64,000 bases of DNA, from assembly GCA_032622095.1 (NCBI GenBank), contig CP136061.1:235491815-235555814 (forward strand). Reading direction: 5' to 3'. This DNA is from Siphonodentalium dalli (lineage: Eukaryota; Mollusca; Scaphopoda; Gadilida; Siphonodentaliidae). Position 1 is the first letter of the stretch. The number at the start of each line of letters is the position of its first letter. Shown here piece after piece: positions 45,748-58,268 of this stretch. The translations under genes and the position numbers were made by a program. The notes under the pieces are model-generated. The model was not told the DNA's origin. It was given only the letters and a program-made list of their open reading frames with translations, and searched no databases.

Positions 45748-45852
45748 CAGTAATCGACTCCTTAACCACAGCAGAATTATGGGTAATTTTTCAGGATTTA
45801 GTCGGAAATATGGCTTGTTTCCGTTCATCGGAAAGCTCTCACTGCATTACTG
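45748..45852. mobile_element. D foldback, truncated copy 12
   Basis: TA-CAGTAATCGACTCCTTAACC, left arm, then a jump to GCATTACTG-TA. Close to the exon 2 acceptor. Confidence 0.55.
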
Positions 45853-46489
45853 TATGCAGAGACCAGACTATTGGTTTGAAGTTGATTTCTATCAGGCAGA
45901 GTGATAAATTTTGAAATCTTAAAATTTCATTTTAAGTTTTAGCTCATCAACACCTTGTCATTGAAGAAATAAGAATACAGAAAAGTGTAATTTAATTTAT
46001 TTGTATACCTGGCTGTTGCATTGCAATACCAGTGTGTAAGTCTGCACTGTGATGGCTTTGTCAAAATGACATTTTCACATAGTAAATTATCATATGTGCT
46101 TGCAAAGCTTCTTTTACCTACATTCTGGTTGATGTCTGAAGGTATATATCCAATTAAATTAGGCATTTAGAACGATGTCGCAAAAAATATTCCTCATTTA
46201 GTTGGCAAATTAGTTCCGATGGAGGATAAAATGGGATCTTGGGTAGCCAGTTTAAAGTGACACAGTAAAATTTGAGTACAATCCAGTATGGGAACATTAG
46301 TCGTAGAACGTAGAAATGAAATGTGGATCAGATAATCAATGTTTTTCAATGCACTTGACTGTACCACATTCGTCAATCACATAGAAAAGTATGTAACATT
46401 TGTGTTGATTCACTGTAATCATTTGTTGACATCAAAAACTGTTTACTAGTAATATCAAAATCCTGTTTCAAATAGCTCAGGTAATGCAC
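45853..46489. other. No gene or element recognised
   Basis: AT-rich intron 1 sequence. Two minus-strand short frames have no recognisable product. Confidence 0.35.
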
Positions 46490-46494
46490 TATAA

Positions 46495-47884
46495 GCAGGG
46501 TTTCCGCTAGGGGTCGGGGGAATGGGTCCGGTAGCTGCTATGGGGGGAAACCCATTAAATAATTAAATATATGAAGACCGATTTATCTGTAATTTTGCCA
46601 TTTACTGTACTGGCCGATGTATAAGTCGCAACTTTCTAACCCAATTTCCCTTATTAAAAACTTCCTGCGACTTATGGATCGGTATGTCATAAGGGGCATT
46701 TTTCATCAGGATTTTGAGAAACAAACGGCGATCACAGGTAAGCAACAAGACAAAATGTCGGCGCAAACTAAATCTAAAAAGATGATAAATCCGATATTAA
46801 AAAAAAGAAATAAACAAACCCATTCTCACTGTGTCTGTGTACATGCAGCCCTCTTAATTCAGATTGTTTTGCTTCGGCAATCCGCTACAGCAATAGTATG
46901 CCGTGGCCCAGTTTGCTTCAGCAAATTGCTTCGGCAATGCTGATTGCCGTAGCCAATTATGAAGGCTGGTACATGTGTCTTTATTTTATTCCCTGTCTCA
47001 CACATTTATATCAAATTATATGTATTAGTATCTGATAATTCAACTGCAAAAGAGCAGCAAAACATTGGGCGTCCTTGACCTGACTAATAATCGTGGACAT
47101 GTGCATGATATTCAATGACTGCGGTATAATAGCTTTGATTATCTCTATTATTGTGACACAGTTAACTGCACGTGTCTGCAAACTTCTACTAGATGACGTC
47201 ACATCGGAATTATTATATAAGCCAGCCCGGGAACGAGCATTAGACAAACTCTTACTCTGAATGGGGCATTGATGCGAAGCCGCGAACTTGTGTATGTTGC
47301 ACAAAGATTCTTTAATGATGATCGCCATTAGCCCAAGCGTTTTCATGCTTCAGTTCGCGACAATGAGGCAGCCACTAAATTAACGACCCATTGCCCTAAA
47401 ACAACAGTAAGCCAAGTCGCAATTTTATATTACTATAAATGATATGATATTTGTGTGTTTCCTCATGCCTCAATTATACACATGTTTTATACAAGTCAAT
47501 ATTCACATCAAGATAATAAATGAGGCAGTTTTTATGATCCACGTTCCCATACTCTGAAGTAAATTGAACCAATGATATCTCCCTTGATAGGGAATTCCCC
47601 ACCAATCACGTGGGGAAATCCTGTGGATCTATTTGTGGGGTGTCACTATTTATGGTTTGTTCATGCTGTTATTTTTTTTTCTGAAGATGGACTGTGTCGA
47701 TTCCATTTGGTCATTATTAATGAAAATAGGATTAGATATCATATATAGCCTGCCGAGACAGACAAGACTGAATAAGTTTTTAATAACGTCATTTATTTGT
47801 GTATGAGCGGGATTTCATGGCAAAGGTCGGCAGGTGGAATGGGTCCGGGCGGCGGACCCGCAGCCGGCCTGGCGGAAACCCTGC
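46495..47884. mobile_element. 5-bp-target element R, copy 2 (different interior)
   Basis: GCAGGGTTTCCGCTAGGG..CCGGCCTGGCGGAAACCCTGC, flanked by TATAA on both sides (46490-46494, 47885-47889). The ends match R1 (including GAATGGGTCCG and CAGCCGGCCTGGCGG) but the interior does not. Confidence 0.7.
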
Positions 47885-48222
47885 TATAAGGCACATGTTG
47901 TACACAGGATATCTGCTGCATGTCTAAGCGTGGGTTTGTGCAAAAACTTCCCTGTTTACAGTACAATAATTTAAGCTGAAAATTTTATTTATAATAACAC
48001 CACAGGTTTTTTGAGATTTCCATGGCTAAACTACGATGACGTCAAAATGGGTGAACAAATTAAAAACACAGATTGGGAGCCCGAGTTGCCGCCTCGTAAT
48101 CGTAGTCAGCCAATACTAAAATGCGGAATCGGTTTGCGCTGTATAGATTAAGTTGCTATGTGGTGAGTTATTTCATTAATCAAGATAGTGTGGTTCACTT
48201 CTGAAGTCATTCTCATATATAC

Positions 48223-49466
48223 CCAGGTTTTCAGTTACCATGCCTCAGCGTCCGTGAAACGGCCTCACTCCCTCGCTGATGATTGTTTGAGACATACTAG
48301 TATATGCACCTAAAGTCAATAGCAATCTGTCATAAATAAAATCCAACTGCAATGGGAGTTCAGGGTTAAACAGAATACTGGTGAAAGGGGGTAAATTGAA
48401 CACAGGATGTTATCGGTAACCCTTTGAAATAAAAGCGCCAAAACTACAATGTAATGTGTGGTGTGCAGTCAAATAGTGACGTTATATACAGCATAATACA
48501 CATATGAAAATATCGCAATAACATCAAAGAATGCCGGACTGTTAAGTATGGATATTTTGAGCAGGATATTTCCATGGATGAAACTACTCTTGCTCAGAGA
48601 TCCTGTGATATCGTATTACATAAAAGAATGCCGAAGTGCTGAGTAGGGAGATTTTTGTGCATGGAATTTCCGTGGATGAAACTACTCATGCTTGGATAAC
48701 CTGTGCTATTGTATTACATAATTTGATTAAAGAATGCCGAACATTCATCGAGGATAGACGCAAAACATATCCCCCAGTACGGAGATAAAGTCATAGTAAA
48801 CACAATAACAGTTTCGTTATCCCATCATAAACAACGATGCATATGTTCACATTTCCCTCCAAAACTAAATTACATGTGGGCTTTTCCATAGCAGTGATCC
48901 TAACTATAGTTGTTGGACAAAGGCGGACTATTGAACAAGCTGCGAGTTCCGAGTTTGAACGATTTACCTACAATTAATATAAGATATCTTCTTCAGATAA
49001 TCCCTGCAGTATGACACCACAGCGTAAAAATAGTTTACGATTGACAGAATATATCCTTCGGTTTCATTGTCACAGAAGATACCTGTTGAAATTCTTGGAA
49101 ATACTTAATTCAATTCTCCTTGCTAGGTATTATTGGTCAATGCATAGATACCTTTTAGGGTTTAATTATACGGGAATCTAATAAAGTTGTAAACACTGTA
49201 ACTCATAGCTTGTTCATTTATTTAGTCTTCAATCAGACAGCGGTCTCACATGCGTAATTTCATGACTGATGCTCTGGGTACCATGAACAGAATGAATGCA
49301 CCCATGAAAATGATCAACTTGCGTAATATATGTAGCTTTGGATTGCTTTGCGAGTATCTCAGTGGCAAGGAAATGACTACTTTCAGTGACAAATACAAAA
49401 TTTTTCTCCCGATAGAACGAACCATGGTTATGTGTTTTCCCATTTATTTTCCCCTGGCAGAAACGA
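48223..49466. mobile_element. 5-bp-target element R, degraded reverse copy 3
   Basis: Its reverse complement is colinear with R1 (AACACATAACCATGGTTCGT near one end; GCAATGGGAGTTCAGGGTTA near the other). Ends are decayed. Confidence 0.55.
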
Positions 49467-49532
49467 TGATATACCAGACCATATTTATATGAATAAATTA
49501 ATCAGTAGCACCTAGGATGGTTGTTTTTGCAG

Positions 49533-51033
49533 TAGTGATGTGCGCTTTTGAATTTTCATTTTGGTTTCGGTATGGTTTTTGTAGAAAAACCAGGTTTTGG
49601 TCTCGTTATGGTTTTACTCAATACACCAATGACTATATGGTATATATGCATAGAATATGCATATATGACACCAAAATGTTCCAAATTGAAACTGACAAAC
49701 TGGAGCTGACAAAAGTGTGTGCTAATCACACATCTTGGAAAAGTGACCAGAGGTGTCGGTTAATTGATACCGGAAGAATAGGTTTTATAGAATATATCGG
49801 TTGCGGTTTGATTTTAAAATGAAAGTGTCAATGACACTGTAGCTCAACTTAGGTAGGGGAATAATTTAATGGTTGACAGTAAATGGAGGAATAGGAAAGG
49901 TTTTTTTTAAAATAATTCTTTTTGTTACAATTTGTCATAATGTATATAACAAAAACAATGGCGTCACAGTGCACAGTTGCTCTTATCCTGGCCATGTTTT
50001 TTGGCCGAACGACACCAAAATGACTAGTTCCCATCTACATGTCATTGTTAACATCCATGACAAATTTCATGAACATCCAACCAAAGCTACGACCTGTAGC
50101 CCGCGCCAAAGGATTTAGTCATGCAAAGAGTAAAATCCAAGATGGCTGCTGGCGGCCATTTTTTTGGCAGAACGATACCAAAATGACTCGTTCCCATCTA
50201 CATGTCAATATTAACATCCAGACAAATTTCATGATGATCAGACGAACAGAACGACCTGTAGACCGCACCAATGGATTTAATTTTGAAATCCAAGATGGCC
50301 ACCAGCGGCCATGTTTTTTGGCCGAATGACCCCAAAATGACTTGTTCCCATCTACATGTCGTTGTTAACATCCATGACAAATTGCATGAAGATCAGACCA
50401 AAGCTACGACCTGTAGCCCACGCCAAAGGATTTAGTCATGCAAAGAGTAAAATCCAAGATGGCTGCTGGCGGCCATGTTTTTTTGCCGAGCGACCCCAAA
50501 ATGACTCGTTCTCATCTACATGTCATTGTTAACATCCATGACAAATTTCATGAAGATCCGCCTAAAACTTCGACCTGCAGCCCGCGCCAAAGGATTTAGT
50601 CATGCGAAGAGTAAACTCCAAAATGGCTGCTGGTGGCCATGTTTTTTGACAGAACGACCCCAAAATGACTCGTTCCCATCTACATGTCAATATTAACATC
50701 CATGACAAATTTCATGATGATCAGACGAACAGTACGACCTGTAGACCGCACCAATGGATTTAATTTTGAAATCCAAGATGGCTGCCAGTGGCCATGTTTT
50801 TTGGCCGAATGACCCCAAAATGACTCGTTCCCATCTACATGTGAATGTCAACATTCATGACAAATTTCATAAAGATCAGACCAAAGGCACGACCTGTAGC
50901 CCGCGCCAAAGGAAATTGTTGACGGACACACAGATGACGGACGCCAACCCATGACAATAGCTCAAACTTACAAAGTAAGTTGAGCTAATAAAATGGTAAG
51001 AAAACTGAGAAACCGTAAAACTGCACATCACTA
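49533..51033. mobile_element. hAT-like element Z, carrying K1a
   Basis: TAGTGATGTGCGCTTTTGAA..CCGTAAAACTGCACATCACTA, with a perfect 8-bp target duplication TTTTGCAG (49525-49532, 51034-51041). Subterminal GGTTTCGGT/GGTTTTGGT words. Without K1a it is about 330 bp. Confidence 0.78.
49820..50990 (+). mobile_element. K1 element, copy a, six ~164-bp core units
   Basis: Left end ATGAAAGTGTCAATGACACT (palindrome AGTGTCAATGACACT) then GTAGCTCAACTTAGGTAGGG. Six units hold AGATGGCTGCTGGCGGCCAT and TCGTTCCCATCTACATGTCA. Right end CAATAGCTCAAACTTACAAA, then GTAAGTTGAGCTAA. The TAGCTCAACTTA borders are inverted. Resembles bivalve pearl/Helentron-type elements. Confidence 0.72.
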
Positions 51034-51429
51034 TTTTGCAGCCATTAATAACATGCTGCCGCGTGTTTGGTTTGTTGAATATATGTTACTAGTGCTTTGA
51101 TAGACTCTTGAGTTATTCCCTCGGTAAATTGTCATCACCCAGTAACTACATTTGTATTCATCAACGTCACTACTTTTTTGTTGTTTGCACTATAAAATGG
51201 GACCCAAAGTGAGTGATAAGGACATGGGAACGATCGTATCAACTTTGTGATAAGAAGGATCCAAATGTTATAACAACAACAACGTCACAACAATGGCGAC
51301 AGTAGGAGAATAATTCGCTCCGTGAAATTTTCGCGTTTTTCTGTTGGAAATTCCGAAGGTGGCAATCTGCTTATGTACCTGTGAGATACTTTTATGTATT
51401 TCACAACAGTTGTGATAAGTTTGGCTGAA

Positions 51430-51587
51430 CTTTGGCATGAAATCAGACGGTGACCAGTTTCTATGTGATCCATGCGAGAAGAAGAAATTTGGAGGTGTTT
51501 CTTCTGCGAAAGTGCCGACAAAGCCGCAGTCGTTGGTGAATAAAACGAAAGAACCAGAGAAGCAAAATACTAAGGACATGAACAAAT
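51430..51587 (+). pseudogene. Retroelement ORF1 fossil, 5' piece (zinc-finger-like)
   Basis: Reads KSDGDQFLCDPCEKKKFGG and on through VNKTKEPEKQ. The F-L-C-D-P-C end resembles the last cysteines of a PHD-type finger found in ORF1 proteins of some invertebrate non-LTR elements. Upstream frames back to about 51190 are broken. K1b starts at 51588. Confidence 0.4.
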
Positions 51588-53383
51588 GAAAGTGTCAATG
51601 ACACTGTAGCTCAACTTAGGTAGGGGAATAATTTAATGGTTGACAGTATATAGGACAGGAAAGGTGCTAATTGAAATGTCTAACCTGTGCCAAAGGATTT
51701 AGTCATGCAAAGAGTAAAATCCCAGATGGCTGCTGGCGGCCATGTTTTTTGGCCAATTGACCCAAAAAGGACTCGTTCCCATCTACATGTCATTGTTAAC
51801 ATCCATGACAAATTTCATGAAGATCTGACCAAAGCTACAACCTGTAGCCCGCGCCAAAGGATTTAGTCATGCAAAGAGTAAAATCCAAGATGGCTGCTGG
51901 CGGCCATGTTTTTTGGCTGAACGACCCCAAAATGACTCGTTCCCATCTACATGTCATTGTTAACATCCATGACAAATTTCATGAGTTCGGACCAAAGCTA
52001 CGACCTGTAGCCCGCGCCAAAGGATTTAGTCATGCAAAGAGTAAAATCCAAGATGGCTGCTGATGGCCATGTTTTTTGGCCGAACGACCCCAAAATCACT
52101 CGTTCCCATCTACATGTCGTTGTTAACATCCATGACAAATTTCATGAAGTTCGGACCAAAGCTACGACCTGTAGCCCGCGCCAAAGGATTTAGTCATGCA
52201 AAGAGTAACATCCAAGATGGCTGCTGGCGGCAATGTTGTTTGGCCGAACGACCCCAAAATAACTCGTTCCCATCTACATGTCAATATTAACATCCATGTC
52301 AAATTTCTTGATGATCAGACGAATAGTACGACCTGTAGCCCGCGCCAATGGATTGAATTTTGAAATCCAAGATGGCTGCCAGCAGCCATGCTTTTCTGCC
52401 GAATGACCCCAATATGACTCGTTCCCATCTACATGTCAATGGCAACATTCATGACAAATTTCATAAACATCAGACAAAAGGTACGACCTGTAGTCCGCGC
52501 CAAAGGATTTAGTCATGTAAAGAGTAAAATCCAAGATGGCTGCTGACGGCCATGTTTTTCGGCCGAACGACACCAAAATGACTCGTTCCCATCTACATGT
52601 CATTGTTAACATCCATGACAAATTTCATGAAGTTCTGACCAAAGCTACAACCTGTAGCCCGCGCCAAAGGATTTAGTCATGCAAAGAGTGAAATCCAAGA
52701 TGGCTGCTGGCGGCCATGTTTTTTGGCCGAACGACCCCAAAATCACTCGTTCCCATCTACATGTTAATATTAACATCCATGACAAATTTCATGATGATCA
52801 GACGAACAGTACGACCTGTAGCCCGCGCCAATGGATTTAATTTTGAAATCCAAGATGGTCGCCAGCAGCCATGTTTTTTTGCCGAATGACCCCAAAATGA
52901 CTCGTTCCCATCTACATGTCAATGGCAACGTTCATGACAAATTTCATAAACATTAGACAAAAGGTACGACCTGTAGACCGCGCCAAAGGATTTAGTCATG
53001 CAAAGAGTAAAATCCAAGATGGCTGCTGGCGGCCATGTTTATTGGCCGAACGACCCCAAAATCACTCGTTCCCATCTACATGTCAATATTAACATCCATG
53101 ACAATTTTCATGATGATCAGACGAACAGTACGACCTGTAGCCCGCACCAATGGATTTAATTTTGAAATCCAAGATGGCCGCCAGCGGCCATGTTTTTTGG
53201 CCGAATGACACCAAAATGACTCGTTCCCATCTACATGTGAATGTCAACATTCATGACAAATTTCATAAAGATCAGACCAACGGTATGACCTGTAGCCCGC
53301 GCCAAAGGAAATTGTTGACGGACACACGGACGACGGACGCCAAACCATGGCAATAGCTCAAACTTACAAAGTAAGTTGAGCTA
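51588..53383 (+). mobile_element. K1 element, copy b, ten ~164-bp core units
   Basis: Same ends as K1a. Ten units, of two kinds: one begins GGATTTAGTCATGCAAAGAG, the shorter one begins GGATTTAATTTTGAAATCCA. Both arrays end in a short-type unit followed by the GACGGACACAC..GACGGACGCCAA tail. Confidence 0.75.
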
Positions 53384-53389
53384 AAAATG

Positions 53390-53532
53390 ATCATCATAAA
53401 CGAACTATTGTGTTTTGTATTAAACAAATTATGTATGCTGACAACAAATGTCTTGATAAAACTGTGTAATCAATCCTTCGATGAACACGAAATCGAAGAA
53501 TCAAAACAACTGTTATATGATCTGACCACTAG
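53390..53532 (+). pseudogene. Retroelement ORF1 fossil, middle piece
   Basis: The frame reads NQSFDEHEIEESKQLLYDLT and is cut by AA inside an ACTAG target. Continues after 54090. Confidence 0.5.
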
Positions 53533-54089
53533 GCAGGGGGGGGGGTCGGAAAAAAATTTCAGCACGTATGGCATTTTTTCCCTTTCGATCATTTTTTGTA
53601 CCCACCCACCCCCACCGCCAAATTTTTTTCCGTTTTCGGCAGTTTTTTCCGACCATTTTTTGACACCCACCCCCCCTTTTAACACTAAAACAGAGATTTG
53701 CGGTGGGAAATTCACTGTAAACAGCTGTATATGAATTTCTGTGCATACTATTTATCATGGATGTTAACATGGACATGTAAATAGGAATGAGTAATTTTGA
53801 GGTCATTCGGCCAAAAAAACATGGCTGCCAGCGGCCATCTTGGATTTCAAAATTTGCAACAAAATACAACACGATAACTGCCTGCAGTCAGTTTACCAGT
53901 TAGAATTACATTATTTCTCTCATTCAAACTGATTCAAAGTGGTTTTGAAGCCCAACTCATTGCCAAAACACTAAAAACAAGCAGGAATTTTTTTTTTTAG
54001 TTGCGGAAAAAATTGCTTGTTGGTGGCAGTGACCACCCACCCACCCCGGCATACGTGCCGGAAGAAATTTTTTCACCCCCCCCCCCTGC
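53533..54089. mobile_element. 5-bp-target element AA (poly-G ends)
   Basis: GCAGGGGGGGGGG..CCCCCCCCTGC, flanked by ACTAG on both sides (53528-53532, 54090-54094). Inner ends share AAATTTCAGCACGTATGG and the inverse GCATACGTGCCGGAAGAAAT. Carries a reverse piece of a K1 core at 53757-53860. Confidence 0.65.
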
Positions 54090-55084
54090 ACTAGGGAGAA
54101 AAGACTGGTGAAGCGCAAATGACAGGACAAGAATGAGAAAAACCTGCGAGACATTTTTGTCTTCTGCACAAAACTGAACTTGATTCATTGCCAATATTCG
54201 TAGCATATGACCTTAGTAAACTACCGCCCATAGATATCGACCACATGGACATAACAACATTGTCACACGAAATATCACACGTAAAAGCCCAAGTGAGTGA
54301 GCTGAGAACGATTTTCAGTGATGAAGATAATGACCCACTTAATGGAAAGATTGTTGACAATCTCAAAAATAGTATCGTGAATTCTTTGAAAAAATACATT
54401 GTCGGGGAAATAAGCAAAGCAGTGAAGTCGATTCTGACACCAAGGTCAGAGATTGAGCAGTAGAAAACGAACATTTTGCGACAAAGATCACCTTCGCCAC
54501 TACCGAAAATAGTTATCCAACGCCTGCAAGCACAGGCGACTTGATTTAAACGAAGAATGAGATATCCTTTACCTGATAACACAGATCATGCTACATTGGA
54601 TACAGACTTCCGCTCAGCTGATGGAAGAGAAGCAAGTGCAGATCGTTTAATGAAAGAACGCCCATCGTAGGCCCAACCTCTGGGATCAGAAGTTAGATTC
54701 CAAACATATGCTGATAACGAATCTTTCAACAGTGATGGTTTCACAACCGTCCAGAATAAGCGGAACCGTAAACCGCCTATTATCGGCACTGCTACAAACG
54801 ACACACTTAAAACAGTTTCCACTAGTCCGCCTGTGTCAATTTTTGTCTCCAGACTGGCACCAGGAACATCAGAGAGCATCGTAGCTAATTTTGTCAACGA
54901 CACTTTTAATACAACCGTCTTGAAATGCGAGAAACTACAAACAAGATTTGATTCGTATTCGTCATTTAAAATTGACGTGATTGATCGAGATACAATGAAC
55001 AGTTTATTGGATGCTGCAAAATGGCCGAAGAAGACATTAGTGCGAAACAAATTTGACAATAGAGGACGACGCCCCATTGGGTGA
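54090..55084 (+). pseudogene. Retroelement ORF1 fossil, main piece
   Basis: Contains LPIFVAYDLSKLPPIDIDHM, then VSELRTIF, and further on VSIFVSRLAPGTSESIVANF, LQTRFDSYSSFKI and WPKKTLVRNKF. Several stops and frameshifts separate them. The combination of an xLPP-D block and a C-terminal S-Y-S-S-F-K-x domain matches ORF1-type proteins common in mollusc non-LTR elements, as I recall. No intact frame; the following sequence to 55260 may be the start of a decayed ORF2, cut by M2. Confidence 0.55.
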
Positions 55085-55766
55085 TGTTACGAAGAAAAAG
55101 TATTTACAGCTTCTGTGAGAGAATGCAAACAAGCTCAAATTCTCTGATTTCTGCCATTAGCAATTCAGATATTCAATATAACTCAGAACTATTTACTATG
55201 TGGAACCACATTCTATATTAATTTGAGAAATTCTATCTAATCCATATATGGACACATTAGTCCGAAATAGGGACCGACGAAGCTTCGAGATTCGATTCGA
55301 TTTTGAATCTTACGTTCCGATTCGATTCGAAAGCGGTCGTGTGATTCGGGATATTTCGAATCGTTGTATAACAGTCCTTTATCGCCTGCAGTATCTTTAA
55401 AAATGTTCATTATATCCCCAGGCCAATACGTAACCAGAATCTCCGTGGTCTAACATGTATATATAGGTTGCCCAATAACCCACTGCACATAGGCTTCCCA
55501 GTCCCAGTGGTGGTTACTCGCGGACGCGGAAAGTCGGCGGGTTACTCATACAACAACATATAGGTCGGTGATCAGTGATGGGTCACGTCACGTTTTCAGC
55601 ATGGTTGGACCAAAATGAGAGCAGAGCACACAATGTTTATTCCACCACATAATACCAGAAATGTCGCGATCTAGCCCGGCCCCAGCTGCCAAAAGCGAGG
55701 TAAACCACCAATCGTATGCGCCAATCCCAAGTCAGAATGCGCAATTCTGATATCGCGCGTGCATGC

Positions 55767-58268
55767 TAGAGATGGGCGGTACTCGGTATTTACCGTGCGG
55801 TATCGGTATCAGCGTAATACCGATTTACCGTACCGAATCAAATCTAAAAATACCGTATTTTCGGTAATGAAATTATTCATGTGTTGCCAACATATGTGCG
55901 TCACCTTGTCACCGCGCCGTGACATGCATGAATTGTATGACCGGTCAACCGTAAGCAACGAGAATCGGATAATTATGATAACTCGGTGTAACAAGTCGGT
56001 ACTACATGTATTAGTCTATAATTGCAACATTGTTACATCAAGGGCACAGCTGCCCGACGGCATCTTTGATCTTTACGACATATTAATGACAATGTACATT
56101 GTAACTAACATCATGAGGTATGACTACTCATAGCTGGAGCGTTATGTGTCAATTTCGGTATCCGTCCAAATGGAAAATGCGTGGGCAACCCGGTATCTGT
56201 GTCCCAAGTTGGATCGAAGCATGTGGAATCGAAGCACTTGTTATGGGGGGCACAAATTGAAAACCTCACAGGTTACTTTATAATTAGATGGTGATGCAAT
56301 AGCGATTGATATACGCAGATTTTTGATACAACCTGATCTTGCCAATTGCAAATAGCACATCTTCTTGGAAAGTTGTGCACAAATATGTTTATATCCTACT
56401 ATAAATTACTTTATTAAACATATATATACTTACCGGTTTATTATACATAAGTGCCTATATCTGACAAAAAAGATCGCGTGATAACTTTAAATTAACACTT
56501 GGGCACTGTGTGCAATCGGTAGCTTGCCTGCTGCAAATAACAGGGACTCTTAAATTGTATACATGAATGGTATATCACGCTGCAAGGAGGAGAATATGAA
56601 CCACCCGCGGGTTTGAGCATCTGCAGTTCGGAAATTGTCATGGCCGGTTTGCCTATTTTCATGACATCGCGCGAACGTTCATAAATTTGTGAATTGTGAT
56701 CACTGATTACTACTCACAATTCTATTCACTCATGGAAATGTTACGAAAATAAATTGACACAAAAACATATTGTAGTCATGCTCTTATTCTTTTCAAATCA
56801 ATGCGACGACATGTGTGTAAATCATCAAAGAGATGTGTGAATATTACTTAATTGCGTAGGTCATTTTGTTGCCTAATTTAGGTATTGTCATGAATTAGTG
56901 ATGAGCAGATAATCGGGAACGACAATCGGAATCGGCCGATTGTGGCCCATCGGATGACAATCGGTACTCGGGTTTGAACATCGGGATTTCCGATTGTCTA
57001 AATAAACTGTTTTATATATGACGATGTTTTGTTGAATAAATAATGACCAGTAAACGTGGGGAAAGTGATACCAAACACAAACTTGATATACATACATGTC
57101 CTCTGCAATACCCGGGCCGTACCTGGCTCTATGTTTAAACAATATATTAGTTGGGATCGCCGGGAAGCACGTGACACTTTGGGTTAGAGTGAGGCAACAA
57201 GCATGACGCCGTGATTGCGCATAATAATTCATTAATTATTGACATACCAGAACAGTCGTTTCAGTCGATTGATTTCTTTAGCATTGTGATGTACACAACG
57301 TACATATCATGGGACTCATGTACGCCCATAGGTAACTTTATTGTTCGTCAACATGTAGACATTTTGATTTATGTATGTCAAACTATCAAAATCAAAATGT
57401 ATGCATACGCGCAGTACAACAAAGCTATCTATATAGTACATACAGCGTAACAGGTATAAACACTACTATATAAAGCGAAAGTGCATGTCACGTGACTTTA
57501 GATAGTTGAAGACAATGTCATTCCATCCAGTCAGCCTCGTGTGAGGTCACGTATATGTCACCACAAATGATTATTATGATGACCACGCCAAAATCAAATC
57601 GTGTCTGTGAAATTGACATGAACATGGTGTAACTTGCAACTAGTTCAGTCCGCTCATTTCCTTTGATGTGATGTCTTTGAATTGGGATCAAAGTAAAATG
57701 CCGTTTGATGAATTGTTATCAAAAACGGACCATGGACATGTCGTCATGCACGTGGCTACATCAAACTTTCAAAATTGTTTTTGTGGAATAGCCTAGAATA
57801 CATGGGTATGTTGCCTGTATTCGATCACTAGTCTGCCCATACCCACCTATCTACTCACCCAAACATATACTTATGTATACAATGTACTGGCATATTACTA
57901 TGTTTGTTGCTTGCTTCTAATTCTAAGTATTATATAACACATATCACATATTCTGCTATAATTATTTAAATAATCGGAATCGGCACCTGAATCGGCCGAT
58001 TGTGATCTCAAATAATCGGCAATCGGCGCACGGCTCTATTTGACAATCGGCTCATCACTATCATGAATGTAGTAAATCCGTGGACCGTGGTCATATATAC
58101 ATGTATATTGTTCAGCTAAAAACTTGAATTACAATAATTTACCGGGAATATCTGCTTTGATCTTATAATTTAATAGCAATACCGATTACCGTACAGATAC
58201 CGAGGTAAATCGACGAAAATTTACCGATACCGATACCGAGATTGAAATTTCAATACCGCCCATCTCTA
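55767..58268. mobile_element. hAT-like element N (middle of the nest)
   Basis: TAGAGATGGGCGGTACTCGG..CAATACCGCCCATCTCTA, perfect 8-bp target duplication GTGCATGC. Subterminal CGGTATCGGTA words at both ends. About 1.33 kb without O. Confidence 0.82.
56896..58060. mobile_element. hAT-like element O (innermost)
   Basis: TAGTGATGAGCAGATAATCG..CAATCGGCTCATCACTA, perfect 8-bp target duplication TCATGAAT. Subterminal AATCGGCCGATTGTG is present at both ends. 1165 bp; the 114-codon frame inside shows no transposase motif. Confidence 0.82.

Noticed and set aside
50754-53356. Repeated frames reading MAASGHVFWPND and relatives
   Set aside because: Translations of K1 core units; the unit length of about 164 bp is not a multiple of three and frames stop at unit borders.
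53470-53872. Frames of 115, 81 and 119 codons across poly-G/poly-C ends
   Set aside because: Low-complexity ends of element AA.
54091-55077. Two 163-codon minus-strand frames opposite the ORF1 fossil
   Set aside because: Antisense shadows of a once-coding strand; the plus strand carries the recognisable protein blocks.
55759-57232. Frames of 124 and 114 codons inside N and O
   Set aside because: No transposase motif, and they overlap element ends; N and O look non-autonomous.
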